Assembly: GCA_023853785.1 (NCBI GenBank)
Contig: JAJIRX010000533.1
Location: 434,001 to 498,000 of the forward strand
Reading direction: 5' to 3'
Length of the DNA: 64,000 nt
Source: Psilocybe azurescens
Taxonomy: Eukaryota > Basidiomycota > Agaricomycetes > Agaricales > Agrocybaceae
Of the stretch, positions 33,862-45,500 are shown in pieces. Position 1 is the first letter of the stretch. Each line of letters starts with the position of its first letter. A program made the translations under genes and the position numbers. The notes beneath the pieces were generated by a model. That model did no database searches, was not told the DNA's origin, and worked only from the letters and a program-made list of their open reading frames with translations.

Positions 33862-36800
33862 GGACTGGAGCCTTGGGAGGTGGGATCAGGAGAAGTGTTG
33901 GGGGTGAGGTGGGTTGGACGGGGTTGGCTGAGATGATCTGGTTGCGTTGTGGTTTACTTATTCTTTTTTGGCACGGGGGTGGACGATTGTTTTTGTGCGT
34001 CCAGGGTTCCGAACGGATGTCTTTGCTGGCATCCGGACCCGTAATCCGGTGGTGCATTCGACTTTGGCCGCTACATAGCCCAATTTCTAGGCCTTCACTG
34101 TTCTTGTTGATTGTTCTTTGCGCTTTTGGTTATACCTCCGACTACCCTTTACAGGCAATCCTCATCCCTCGTTATCGTCATACACCCTCGTCATTTCTCG
34201 CTGTTCATACCCAATCCGCCCACAAGTCCAAATTATCAGTCACATTCCACAATCCCGGCCGCATCATACATCACATCTCTCATCTCCGACTCAGTTGTAA
34301 CATCCCGTATACATTACGATACGTTTGCTTTGTTTGCCATTTGGTTGTTTAGCTTGCTTCGAACCGCTTTTTCTTATTCTCGTTCGCTTGAGCTTAAGGA
34401 GGAGAGGGTTTATGGAGAAGCCATATGTATATATAGTTTATTTTTTGAGTCGTTAGCTTTAGGTTGTCGTACGTACATAGTTTTTCTGAAATCGACATGA
34501 TTGAGAATGTGAAGTCTGAAAGTTGTAGGCACTTCGTCGCAGTAAAAGCTACACTACGAAAGTCTAGCGCAAATCAATGGTCTGTAATGCGAATGCGAAT
34601 AAATGAGAACAATGACCGGATGAGAGTGAAAAAATGGTAGCCCTTATGGGATAGGTGTTCCCTGACCTCCCTGACCGCCGTGGATTACTCGCCAACGAGC
34701 ATGATAAATAACAGGGAAGAATGATACTTGCCGACGCGCGTTGCAAGCCTTCGGCCCCCTCTGCCCCTAAGCTTACTGCGACAGAGAAGCGTCGAAGTAC
34801 GCCTGAGCCTGCCTGTCTCTGATGAGAATCACATGACCGCAATCTGCCTTTTTTTTTTTTTTTTTGGTCAAAGACTCAAGAGTCAAGTTGAAACAGTACC
34901 TTCGAAGTTCATTGGCTCTGTATCTCTTACTAGATCGTTCTTTCTCGTCTAATCCTGGTGATCAGGTCTGCTAAATCGCACGGTAGCCCTTCAAGAGTTG
35001 GAACTTCCCAACATTGCCTAACTTTCACCTCGATCAAACATCGATACGTGAAATCTTCTTCGTTATGAAATCAGCATCAAGAGAGGTGTAAAGTACAAAG
35101 ATTTCCCCAAGAGTGCCTCGGAACAAAAATGCGTGTCTCTTTGCCAGGTTAATGGATTATCCAAAGCGCTATGCCAGTGCGGAGATGGCGAGGACTGTCA
35201 GTTTTCCTTTATGTTTAGGATAGGATCTCCGCAGCGAAATATTCCGGTTCAGCATGGTTACCCGACATCTGCGCCCTTTATAATACAGAATCCTTGACAG
35301 GATACACCCGTACGTAGGAGGGTGCATGGTTTTTCCACTGAAATCTTGGGTGATACTGCATCTCTATGTCGTGTGGTTCTCTATTTCAGTCATGTATTCT
35401 GGGGTACCGGAGCGCCTCCTTCCTGATACCCATATTTTGGGTACCTGAAAGAAAGGTCTAAACTTGTGCAGATATATCAAATGATGCAGAATATTGATTC
35501 AACCATGTTCTTGCCTTCAACATGCTCTTCCTGCGTCGTATCATCGATACTGATGTTTGGTACATGGAGTGGCTTTAAGATCTTTGAGATTACTATTTGA
35601 AGGTGAAAGCGAATACTGGACCGCTTTGACGCGTGATTGACATGATGGACATTGTTTTTGACGCCGAAGGCGCTCGGTGGTAGAACTCGTACGAGGGTCA
35701 CGCTCTCAATCAAATGAAAAACTATATTCATCTTGCGCTAAAGCGCATGTGGTCCCCACAAACTTCAATCCGATATCCAGGGACCATCCGCCGTTTTTGA
35801 CGGCTTTTTGCTGTGCAATGTAAACGGCGATGAAATCATCGGAAATTGGTTCTTTTTGTAGAGTTAATCTATATTAAGCGCTTAATGATACCGAGATTAT
35901 AGAGATAAGAATAGAACTTCTACGTCCATGGTTGGATCTAGTATTTTACCAGCCATCACGGCCAATGCATCTTTATACCAGTATCGACAAACAGAGGCGA
36001 ACAGAATTCGTCAGGTCAAATTTCTCATCATATTAGAATAATTGACGATGAACGTTGAACGTTGAACAAAATATGTCAATGCCGCAGCGCTTATTGACTT
36101 TAGAATGATGATTGCAGTTCGAGTTCACTGCCCGACTGATAAATATAGATTTGGAATCAACCACCCGGGACGTTTGAATGCAAAATATCATGGAAAGGTC
36201 TCTAGTTAATGGATCAAACAACAATAGCATACCTTGAAGTCAAGTACGTATTCCTTTGAACCGAGAATGTGGCACAATGGCAGGAACATACGAGAATCGA
36301 ACAGAGCGCTTGAGAATGATAGAAACTCAGTAAGTGCGTGAGTGATTATTTATAGACCATCATTACATTCTAATCCTTATTCCTGTCCACAGCAATGCTT
36401 AAACCGCTTGAATATGCTAATTTCTTCAGTCTAACAAGTCTAGCTTGTCTCTTTTGCACTGCATGTCAGGGGAACAGTCACTCACGACCTCGAGTTATCA
36501 GAGATGGTACCAGAGGAATGTGATAATTGTGCTTCCATATTATCAATGATTGAACGGAGCACGGAGTGAATAAGAAATTCTAAGCATAGAGTCCCGACAT
36601 CCATGGTGTTTCTACGGCCTGGGTAATTAATTGAATAATACAATAGTACATGGTCGAGAATCATCAACGATTACTGAATAGATGTCCAAGATCTATATAT
36701 GCACTATATGCAGGGTGATAGACACTGCTTACAGGGAAATGTCATGTTAAAGGCATGATGATTATGATGATTATGATGATGTACTCCATGGCTGCTCAGA

Positions 36801-37874
36801 AGTGTTCAGGTACCGACAAAAGTCAAAAGGAAATGACGGAGAATGGAAGAATTTGAAGTATGTGTCTTCAGGTAAGCATGGAAGTAACAGTGCTATAAAT
36901 CAGTGCCACCTAGTTCCCGGGTAATCTCCCAGATTTTCATGATTATCTAGGCACTGGGCTATTTCTGAAGCAAGGCTTGTAGTAAACACAATGGCCCTTA
37001 GAGACTAGTTCATCCTCGGCGAAAAACAAATAGCACGGATATAGTGTGTCTTCCACGCAGAGATGTGTGGAGTCATTCGATACAAATACATCTATGATTA
37101 AAAAGGTCCCTGAATATCGCGAGAGAGAGATGTCCGAAGCTCAGAGCACGTAGAAATTTGATAGGAACGAGATTTCGCCTAGTTCTTGAAGCTGAAATCC
37201 TAAGGAAGTTGGAACCAATTATAGCTTAGAAACGGCTGGTAGACTCTAGGTCTGCTAGTCCTTCCGATAATCGATAAAAATATACGGTACCAGAGGTCTC
37301 ACTTTACGATATCGACATACATTAAAATGGATTAATGAATTATGTTTGAGACAGTGCCACATGCATTTCAACTCGGAACGACGGGCGCTAACCGATGTGC
37401 ATTCAACCCTGATATTAACATCAGCACATCAAGCCCGACAGTACTTGTCGACTCCATCTGACTATGACGACAAGGTAGGCCTTGTGCTGTAGCAGTATGG
37501 GCCACAAAGCTAATTTTGTAAATTTCGGGCGGCAAAATTTCTCCAAACCAGGGGCGCTGGGATCCTGCCGTCCCGACTCTAAGTCTGATATTATGTGTAT
37601 ATAGAATGAGGATAGGCCTCGAGGCATGCGTTTAGTGGCTTCGTGGACTGTGTAAGTACGTCGCATGATAGCGTACAACTATCGTCAGTGTCTTGGATCC
37701 CGAGGCTCCATTCCCCAAACTCAGAAGCATGCGCCTCGCGGTGCCAGGTATTCTATGCCCTCGATCGATCGCACCTATTCTGCGCACTTGATCCCGGATT
37801 TCACCATTAAAACCCCAGCCTGGAGCCCTCTTCTCACAAAATTTAATGAGGCCTCATAAATCGATGATCGATTG
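33862..37874. other. gene-poor intergenic sequence upstream of the retrotransposon
   Basis: About 4 kb with no supported gene. It has a T homopolymer (about 34849-34865), a short ATGATT repeat near 36754-36781, and short AT-rich ORFs without motifs. The 3' UTR of the subtilisin gene lies at the start. Confidence 0.5.
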
Positions 37875-37879
37875 GAGTT
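37875..37879. repeat. target-site duplication, left copy (GAGTT)
   Basis: GAGTT immediately precedes the 5' LTR and is repeated at 42561-42565 after the 3' LTR. A 5-bp duplication is typical for copia integrase. Confidence 0.9.
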
Positions 37880-38087
37880 TGTTGGGAATGTGCTCGGACA
37901 TTCCACACATTTATCTTGAAGATTTATATTATTAATACTCTTACTAATATTATCTCGGCCTCGGCTATGCCATACATAGAAATATTTAGACGCTGGTAGA
38001 TTATTCTAGTTACACTAGATACATGTATATAAGTAGCTGCGAAGTTTGTACAATAAAATTAAGAATTCCAAACATAAATTGTCAATA
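37880..38087 (+). repeat. 5' LTR of copia element
   Basis: 208 bp, TGTTG...CAATA. It contains a TATA-like atgtatataagtagc near 38023-38037 and a caataaaa polyadenylation-like string near 38050. Identical by eye to the 3' LTR. Confidence 0.95.
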
Positions 38088-38178
38088 GGTTATGGGCCCC
38101 GTGCCTGTACATTAAAAACTCGTACTTGAATTCTCAACAGCCACACTCATCCTCATTTATTTTTAACTCGCAATCAAG

Positions 38179-41100
38179 ATGTCGGACGAATATAGCACAT
38201 CTGGACCCTACCGGATTCCCATGCTGAAGGCAGATAATTGGATGCCATGGAAGCGAAGAATGCTTGCAGTATTCACTGACCTTGGACTGGAAGACCATAT
38301 TGCAATTGATGCAAAGGCACCAGAATCAGCTGACCCCGGAAAACCAACTGCACAAGAGCTGGAAGCTCAGAAGAAATGGAGAGAACAGGATGCAAGGCAC
38401 GAGTCCGAATTGAGCTGTCAATCTCAGATTCGGAAATAATACACATCAGTGGTGCAGTCACAGCACGCCAAATGTGGGAACAACTTACCACAGTGAAGGA
38501 ATCCAAAGGCCGACTTGGGATTTTGGCCACACGAAGGGCATTGTACAGAGCAACAGCAGAAGAAGGATTCAATATGGTGGAACATATATCAAAATTCGCG
38601 CCAGCTACAGGAGGAACTGCATGTTATGGGCAGCAAAGTACCAGATGAAGATTTTGTAATGATTTTAATCACATCACTTCCCGAGTCATGGGACACTTAT
38701 ACAACATCTTATCTTGGGTCAAGTGGGAATAAACCTCAATTATCATCTCATGAACTTGTGGCTATTCTCATGGAAGAAGATAGACGTCGCAAGTCTAGGT
38801 CTGGTGACTCAACACAGACATCCTTACAGGCTAGACAATCTGGCAACTCAAGGAACAACGGAAAATTCAACAAATCATCGGATTCATCGGACAAAGAATG
38901 TTACAACTGCCACAAAAAGGTCACATATCAAAGGAATGTTGGGCTAAAGGTGGTGGAAGGGAAGGTCAGGGACCTAAAGGCCGAAGAGGACCAAATAGGG
39001 CAGGGCGCACAAATCAAGCACAGGAGTCAATCACATCAAATCTTAATGATGCATCATACATGGCATTTGGCGCCTGCAGAACAACACAGAGAATTTTCGA
39101 AATATGATTGGATATTAGACTCAGGAACAACCTCACATATCTGTACCATGAAGGAGGCATTTATTGATTATACACCACTCAAGGATTCAACCATACAGGG
39201 CCTCGGATTAAGCCCTGTCACTGCACAAGGCCGTGGAACAGTCATTGTTAATTTCTCTGTGGATGGAAAAACATTCCGACACCAACTCCGCAATGTCCTA
39301 CATGTCCCTGATGCTCCAAACTGCCTACTATCAATCAGCAGAATTGATGATGTGAATGGGCATGTTAAATTCACCAAAGGTGGATGCTCCATATCAGATT
39401 CCAAGGATAAAATAATTGGAAAAGGAATCAAGTCTAATAGACTTTACCTATTATTAGCCCGTGCACAACTACCCGGAAAAGAGAAGACAAACTATGCTTC
39501 ATCGCAGAAGCTTACCTGGGACCAATGGCACCAAAAATTTGGACACATATCCATGTCATCTTTGCAACAAATCAGCCGGGAGGAGCTGGTAAATGGAATG
39601 GAGATAGATCACACATCTATTCCTTCCCCAACATGTGAGGCTTGTATCCAAGCAAAACAGGCTCACAAACCATTCCCAAAGGAGGCAGACAATCGCTCAG
39701 AGATTCCTGGAGAAGGATTTATGAGTGATGTTTGGGGACCAGCAGGAGTTCAGTCTATTGGAGGCTTCAAATACTACATCTCATTCACAGATGATGCAGT
39801 CCGCTTCAGTGGAGTAAAATTTATGAAGGATAAAACAGAGGCCTCAGCCCGGATAAAGGACCATGCTACCCTACTGGAAAGGAAATTTGGAAAACACCCA
39901 AAGTGGATGCGCTTTGACAATGGGAAGGAGTTAGTCAACAAAGAAATAAAGACATGGGCAGAAGAAAGAGGCATTGAAGTACAAACCACTGCACCTTATT
40001 CTCAATCACAAAATGGAGTAGCAGAGCGATTTAACCGTACACACCTGGAGCTTGCAAGAGCCATGCTAATTTCGAAGAAGCTACCTGATTTTTATGGGAT
40101 GAAGCAGTCTCCCATGCCAATTACCTTCGAAACAGGGCGCCTACCAGGGCGCTTAAAGGCCTGACACCTTACGAAGCTTGGAATGGCTCCAAACCTGATG
40201 TTTCACACCTCAGAGAGTTTGGATGCGATGTATGGGTCCTAGATGAGTCCCAGAACCGATCCAAACTGCACCCAAAATCGCACAAGATGATCTTTGTAGG
40301 ATTTAATGATGGATCCAAATCAATTCGCTATTATGACAGCAAACATAGAAGCATCAAGACATCCCGGAATTTCGCTTTTAATGAAAATGATGAACCTAGG
40401 GAACTTGAAATAATTACTACAGTACCTGGTTTGGCATCTGAGGGGAGCCAGGACCAGTTCCAGACGCACAAACCAATGAAATACAATCAGAAAAAATTGT
40501 TCAACCGGTCATAACTTCCAGTGATTCAAATAATCGCCAACTACGCACCAGAACAATGCAAATTGACTACAAGAAGTCTCACAACCCTCAGGCGCGAACT
40601 CCGTCATCAAGATTCAATACACCCACTCCTATTCCACTCCCTACACCAGATATCACTCGTCCAACAGAATCTTCAAAGGCTAAGCAAACAGAACGAACCA
40701 ATGTTGCTTCAGAGCCAGAAATTGCAATGCTAGCTTCAAGGAATTCAGAAAGCAGCCTGCCTTTAACAATTGAAGAAGCACTTGCAGGAAGCGAATCTGA
40801 AGCATGGCAGGAAGCTATAGACGAAGAATTAAACACTCTGGAGAAGATGGGGACTTGGGAACTACAAAACTTACCAAGGGATCGAGAACCTATAGGCTGC
40901 AAATGGCTATTCACCAAGAAACATGACGCTGAAGGGAATATAATTAAATACAAGGCAAGACTTGTTGCACAGGGCTTCTCACAGAAGCCAGGAGTAGACT
41001 ACAGCAACGATGGGACATTTGCACCAGTTATGCGCTTTGAAACTTTACGCACTTTACTCGCACTCTCAGCAGTCCATGGATGGAGTCTTGACAGCTTGAC

Positions 41101-42332
41101 GTCAAGGGAGCTTATTTAAATGGATACATTGAAGAGGAATTATATATGCGACAACCTCCTGGATATAATGATGGATCAGGACATGTCTGTCGACTTAGGC
41201 GCTCATTGTATGGACTCAAACAAGCTGGAAATGTTTGGAACAAGGAATTTGATACAGCCATGAAGGACTTGGGATTCACTAGGCTCAAATCCGATTACTG
41301 CTGCTACAAAAGACAAGAGGGTGAAGAATTTGAGATCCTACTTGTCTGGGTAGATGACATCCTATCTATTGCAAACTCAGATGCTCGGAACGATTTATTG
41401 GAGCAACAATTACGCCAGAAATTTGATATTAAATCCCTGGGACAACCCTCACTACTTCTAGGAATGAATGTTATACAAGATCACCATTCCAAAGTCATTT
41501 CCATTTCGCAAACTGCCTACATTAATCAACTACTCAAGAAATTTGGTCTTGAGGATGTAAACCCAGTCACTACTCCCATGGATCCAAATGTGAAGCTCGA
41601 CAATACAGACTTACCTCAAGAAAAAATTGAACAAGCAGGGGGAGCAGCTAGAACAAGCCAGTGCTAGCTATGCAACACTTATAGGATCGCTTATGTATTT
41701 GGCAATTGGAACCCGGCCAGACATCGCATTTTCTGTCCAGAAACTCGCACAGTTCACCAAGAACCCTCAGAAACAGCACTGGACAGCTGTTAAACGAATA
41801 TTTCGCTACCTTAAAGGTACTCGAGACTACAAACTCACCTATGGTCATGAAACCGAGGAAATCAACCAAGAATTAAATATTTACTGTGATGCAGATTGGG
41901 CATCAGATAGAGACAGGAAATCTATCAGTGGATACATTATCAAACTAGCTGGAGGCGCTGTTGCTTGGAGTGCAAAGAAACAGAGCACAGTAGCTCTTTC
42001 AACTGCAGAAGCAGAGTACACTGCTGCTACTCACCGCGCAAAACAGGTACTCTGGCACAGAACATTATTCACGGAATTAGGAATTGATATTCCTACTACC
42101 TCAACAATATTCTCAGACAACCAAGCAGCTGTCTCAATCAGCTCACCATCCAGAATTTTATTCCAAAACCAAACACATTGACATCTCCCTCCACTTTCTT
42201 CGTGATCTTGTCCAGAATGGCACCCTCAATTTAGTTTATATCAATACCAGAGAAAATATAGCAGATCTATTCACCAAGGGACTACCTAGGACATTACACC
42301 AGGACCTCACATTCGAAATTGGAGTATTCTAG
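38179..42332 (+). pseudogene. copia gag-pol polyprotein, broken by nine single-base frameshifts
   Basis: The open frame from the ATG at 38179 encodes Gag, then a CCHC knuckle near 38901-38950 (split by a shift), aspartic protease WILDSGTTSH near 39107, the GAG-pre-integrase H-C motif (CEACIQAKQ), the integrase core (FTDDAVR, FDNGKELVN, QNGVAERFNRTHLE), reverse transcriptase (CKWLFTKKHDAEGN, LVWVDDILS) and RNase H (STAEAEYTAA), ending at 42332. Frame changes occur near 38391-38400, 38591-38600, 38912-38920, 39090-39097, 40087-40093, 40442-40445, 41095-41100, 41638-41642 and 42143-42148. Nearly all are one base lost or gained in a short run. No in-frame stops by substitution were noticed. With identical LTRs, this pattern points to sequence error or a recently copied defective element rather than old decay. 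Confidence 0.85.
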
Positions 42333-42352
42333 AGATGCCCGAGCAGGGGGAG

Positions 42353-42560
42353 TGTTGGGAATGTGCTCGGACATTCCACACATTTATCTTGAAGATTTAT
42401 ATTATTAATACTCTTACTAATATTATCTCGGCCTCGGCTATGCCATACATAGAAATATTTAGACGCTGGTAGATTATTCTAGTTACACTAGATACATGTA
42501 TATAAGTAGCTGCGAAGTTTGTACAATAAAATTAAGAATTCCAAACATAAATTGTCAATA
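42353..42560 (+). repeat. 3' LTR of copia element
   Basis: 208 bp, the same sequence as the 5' LTR by eye. It is preceded by the purine-rich tract and followed by GAGTT (42561-42565). Confidence 0.95.
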
Positions 42561-42565
42561 GAGTT
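42561..42565. repeat. target-site duplication, right copy (GAGTT)
   Basis: Matches 37875-37879, confirming the element boundaries and a single integration event. Confidence 0.9.
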
Positions 42566-45500
42566 CACCACCTCCAAAATGGTGTCCGGGGTGCACGTAC
42601 TAGGTCCTGCACTCCCAACCCCGTAAAACACGGTTATAGCTTTAGCTTTTGTGATTTTGGGCCAGATGAGTCTCAGCAACATTGACAGATACCACTGATA
42701 ACTCCGCCAAAGATGATTCTCTGGTCCTGTTAAAACTGTGCACAACATAGACGGAAAGTTGCGTTGTGTCATCGCCGTGGAAGTTTCGTAAAAGTGTTTA
42801 GATAAGTCCTTTGGGAAGCTCCAAAGTTCCAAGATGATCACAGCGCAAGTAAAACTCGACAACAAGCTTCCGGCAACTGGCAAAATCACAGAGTCTTCGA
42901 AGCATCAGGCTCCAACCTCGGGGAGCAGGAATGCAGATTGACAGGCAGTGTAGGTTCATATTTCATAGTCTGCATTCTTTCTGCAGCACTTGGCCTTTCA
43001 TCTTTAATATCACATTGAGAGATGACAAGGCAGTAGGCTGAGTATGCAGCACGTGCAAGTACTCCCGATGCAGTGAAAGATATAATCAAGTATGATCATG
43101 AGCGGCAGCCTTTGTTTTGGAGACCGTTTTTGCTACCCGTGGGGGGAATGCAGTGGTGCTGTACTCGATACAAGCAGCTGGCACGCGGCCAGTACGATGG
43201 CCATCAAACTACTGTCGGCACGGGCTACCTTCAAGGTTATTTTTTGGCGTCAATTTATGTCTAACTAATACAATCGTAGACCTTCAAGGATATGAAGACC
43301 AGATTGGCTAGCTCTATACGGATCACCGGCCGATTTCTTTCTCGCGCAATGTCTTCCTGTGTCGTGGTGTGGGTTGTTTTTTCTTCATGATGGAAACCAT
43401 CAGATATGCTTATCCTTCCTGATTATGCGGAGACATTTATTGGCGGCAAGCCGATTCAAATCCAGGGAGCGGGCCGCAGGCAGTGAGCGATATTAAAGAT
43501 CGAGTTGGGTAGCTTGCCTCACCTTTTCACGGAGCCAGCAGTTGGAAATTTTATATGAAGGTTTTCTCCTGCGAGTCATAATCTCCTGCGAAGTTAAAAA
43601 CGACCTGGTGAACGAAGTTAGCGATCGTGAACATTTTGGCTAGGCTTGCCTGCCATGTGAATAGGGTACCAACAAACCAACTTGACACTGGAGACCTCTG
43701 GAGACTCGAGTAAGTACTCGCCTAGCAAAAGGGTTTATTTTAACGTGCTTATAGCCTTATAAATATAAGGCCCGCTACCTTCTCAAAAAATGAGCTATAA
43801 TTCTGTTCTTCAAATCATCTACATTGTTTGTGTATCGATTTACCGAAATTCCATGGGCCAATGTGTTTGCAAGCAAAGGTGTTCTGCTATGACGTTCAAA
43901 ATAAGTGAAGATATCTAGACCAGCAGCTAAGTTCTGAGGGTGAATGAAATCTTTTGCATGTTTCTTTAGTTCTGTGATAATTTGGAAATGTAGCTTCACA
44001 GGCCAGAAGTAAGTTTGAATTCCAAGATCAGTGAGCAAATGAAGTAAATATCATTTAACTTTTCCTGAAGCCAAAATGCTGAATGCTGCGAAGGACATCT
44101 GGTTGGCTTGTGGGGCCATGCTGGCCCATAACGACAACGATGACTCAAAAATAGTGGCGTGGTAAAAAGCACATGACAGAGGACGGTTTTTGCATTTCAC
44201 TGCCAATTTTCGAAATCAAAGTACTCTAAGACCCACTACCTGAAGGTAGCGGGAATGTAATTACATATAAATCTGCAGTCAAGTACTGGAATAGCAGATG
44301 CCTTGGTTCATGACTTCCTTCCGCATCTGTCTAAAGGTTGATTTGACATTTAGATTCAAGGCAAGTAGGAGCATCCTTTTCTTTTCTGCATTACTCTATC
44401 GGGACTCTGCTACAACTATGTAGGAACAAGTTTGAGCGGATGATGAACAAAGGCGTACTAACCTGGCTATGCCGAACGCAACCGCCACCTTGCCGCGACA
44501 TTAGTATACGAACAAATGATATCCAGAAGGTCTGCTGTGCTCCGCAATACTCGCATGCACAACCGGTCATTCCGGAATCTTTTCTGAATAGAACTACAAG
44601 GAATGCAATCTCGTTTCGTCGAGGAGACGCGAGATATTTCTGTGGATCATGCACTGCGTTAATAAAGTACAGACACTGTGCACTCCCATTTTTCCAGTGA
44701 GTCATAGCAAACTGAAAAGATGGAGACTCTGAGTGGATTGCCCTGAGCAGAGTAAATGGGTCTTCGCCTCCGCAATTGTAGATACTTAGGCAAAAAAAGA
44801 TTTCCGTCAAAAAGCCAGAATTGAGATCGGGCGAGATCTACAACTTCTTTCGCCCTTTCGAACTTCATCCAAGCCATATACAAACCTCTCCCTTAAGATG
44901 AGATCATATAATATTATTAATGATCCGTAGACTTAAGATCCGAGTTGGGAGACCAAGACGCGGTGTTAAATCGAGAGCTGGGCTGGTACACGCTTCCTAT
45001 GGACAATCTATAACGGCTAAGCTGACGGCAACCAATTATGTTAGTTATACGATTGAATAGGCTTGAATATGCTTGGATGGATGCTGGACTCTAGAGATAC
45101 TATAATCAATTAATCGGCTCGGGGTGGTGATGAGTCATATGTCGTCTGACTCGGCGATATCGGTTAAGTGGATGGGCGCTTTTTGATCATCATGATTGTC
45201 CGCTGAATCTAGCGAGCGGAGTCCCGCTGCCTCCAAATGAATATTTTGAGAGGTTGCGTGCAGAGTAATAACTGTGGTCATAGAGTAGAACAAAAGGCGA
45301 GGACTTCTCGCCCTACAACGGGGCAATGCGTCGATTTCTCCACGACGACAACTCTTCAAGCTTCAAGGCCGGGGAGGCTAGGCTTAATCCCTGCGCCAAT
45401 CTCGGCCTTCGAAATAATTACGAAAGGAATTTCAATGACGCCAATGTACTTGAGGATGCGGGGCCGAGTCAAGACCTACTGACTTTCAAGACTGGGTATA

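Larger units (their letters stand above)
37880..42560 (+). mobile_element. Ty1/copia LTR retrotransposon, 4681 bp
   Basis: Two 208-bp LTRs (37880-38087, 42353-42560) that look identical by eye, starting TGTTG and ending CAATA, flanked by GAGTT duplications. Directly after the 5' LTR, GGTTATGGGCCC (38088-38099) could pair with the anticodon arm of initiator tRNA-Met, with one G-U pair, as in copia-type half-tRNA priming. A purine-rich tract (gagcagggggag, 42341-42352) abuts the 3' LTR and fits a polypurine tract. Integrase precedes reverse transcriptase, which defines copia order. LTR identity implies a recent insertion. Confidence 0.95.

Noticed and set aside
38391..42148. Programmed ribosomal frameshifting in the copia element
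   Set aside because: Nine shifts in both directions, many inside conserved domains, cannot be programmed; error or defect fits better.
42488..42889. 133-residue minus-strand ORF
   Set aside because: It runs into the LTR and has no recognisable domain; at most a disrupted frame of unknown coding status.
43445..43490. B-box-like gattcaaatccag
   Set aside because: No matching A-box or cloverleaf at a suitable distance.
44391..44810. 139-residue minus-strand ORF
   Set aside because: No motif, splice context or composition supporting a protein.
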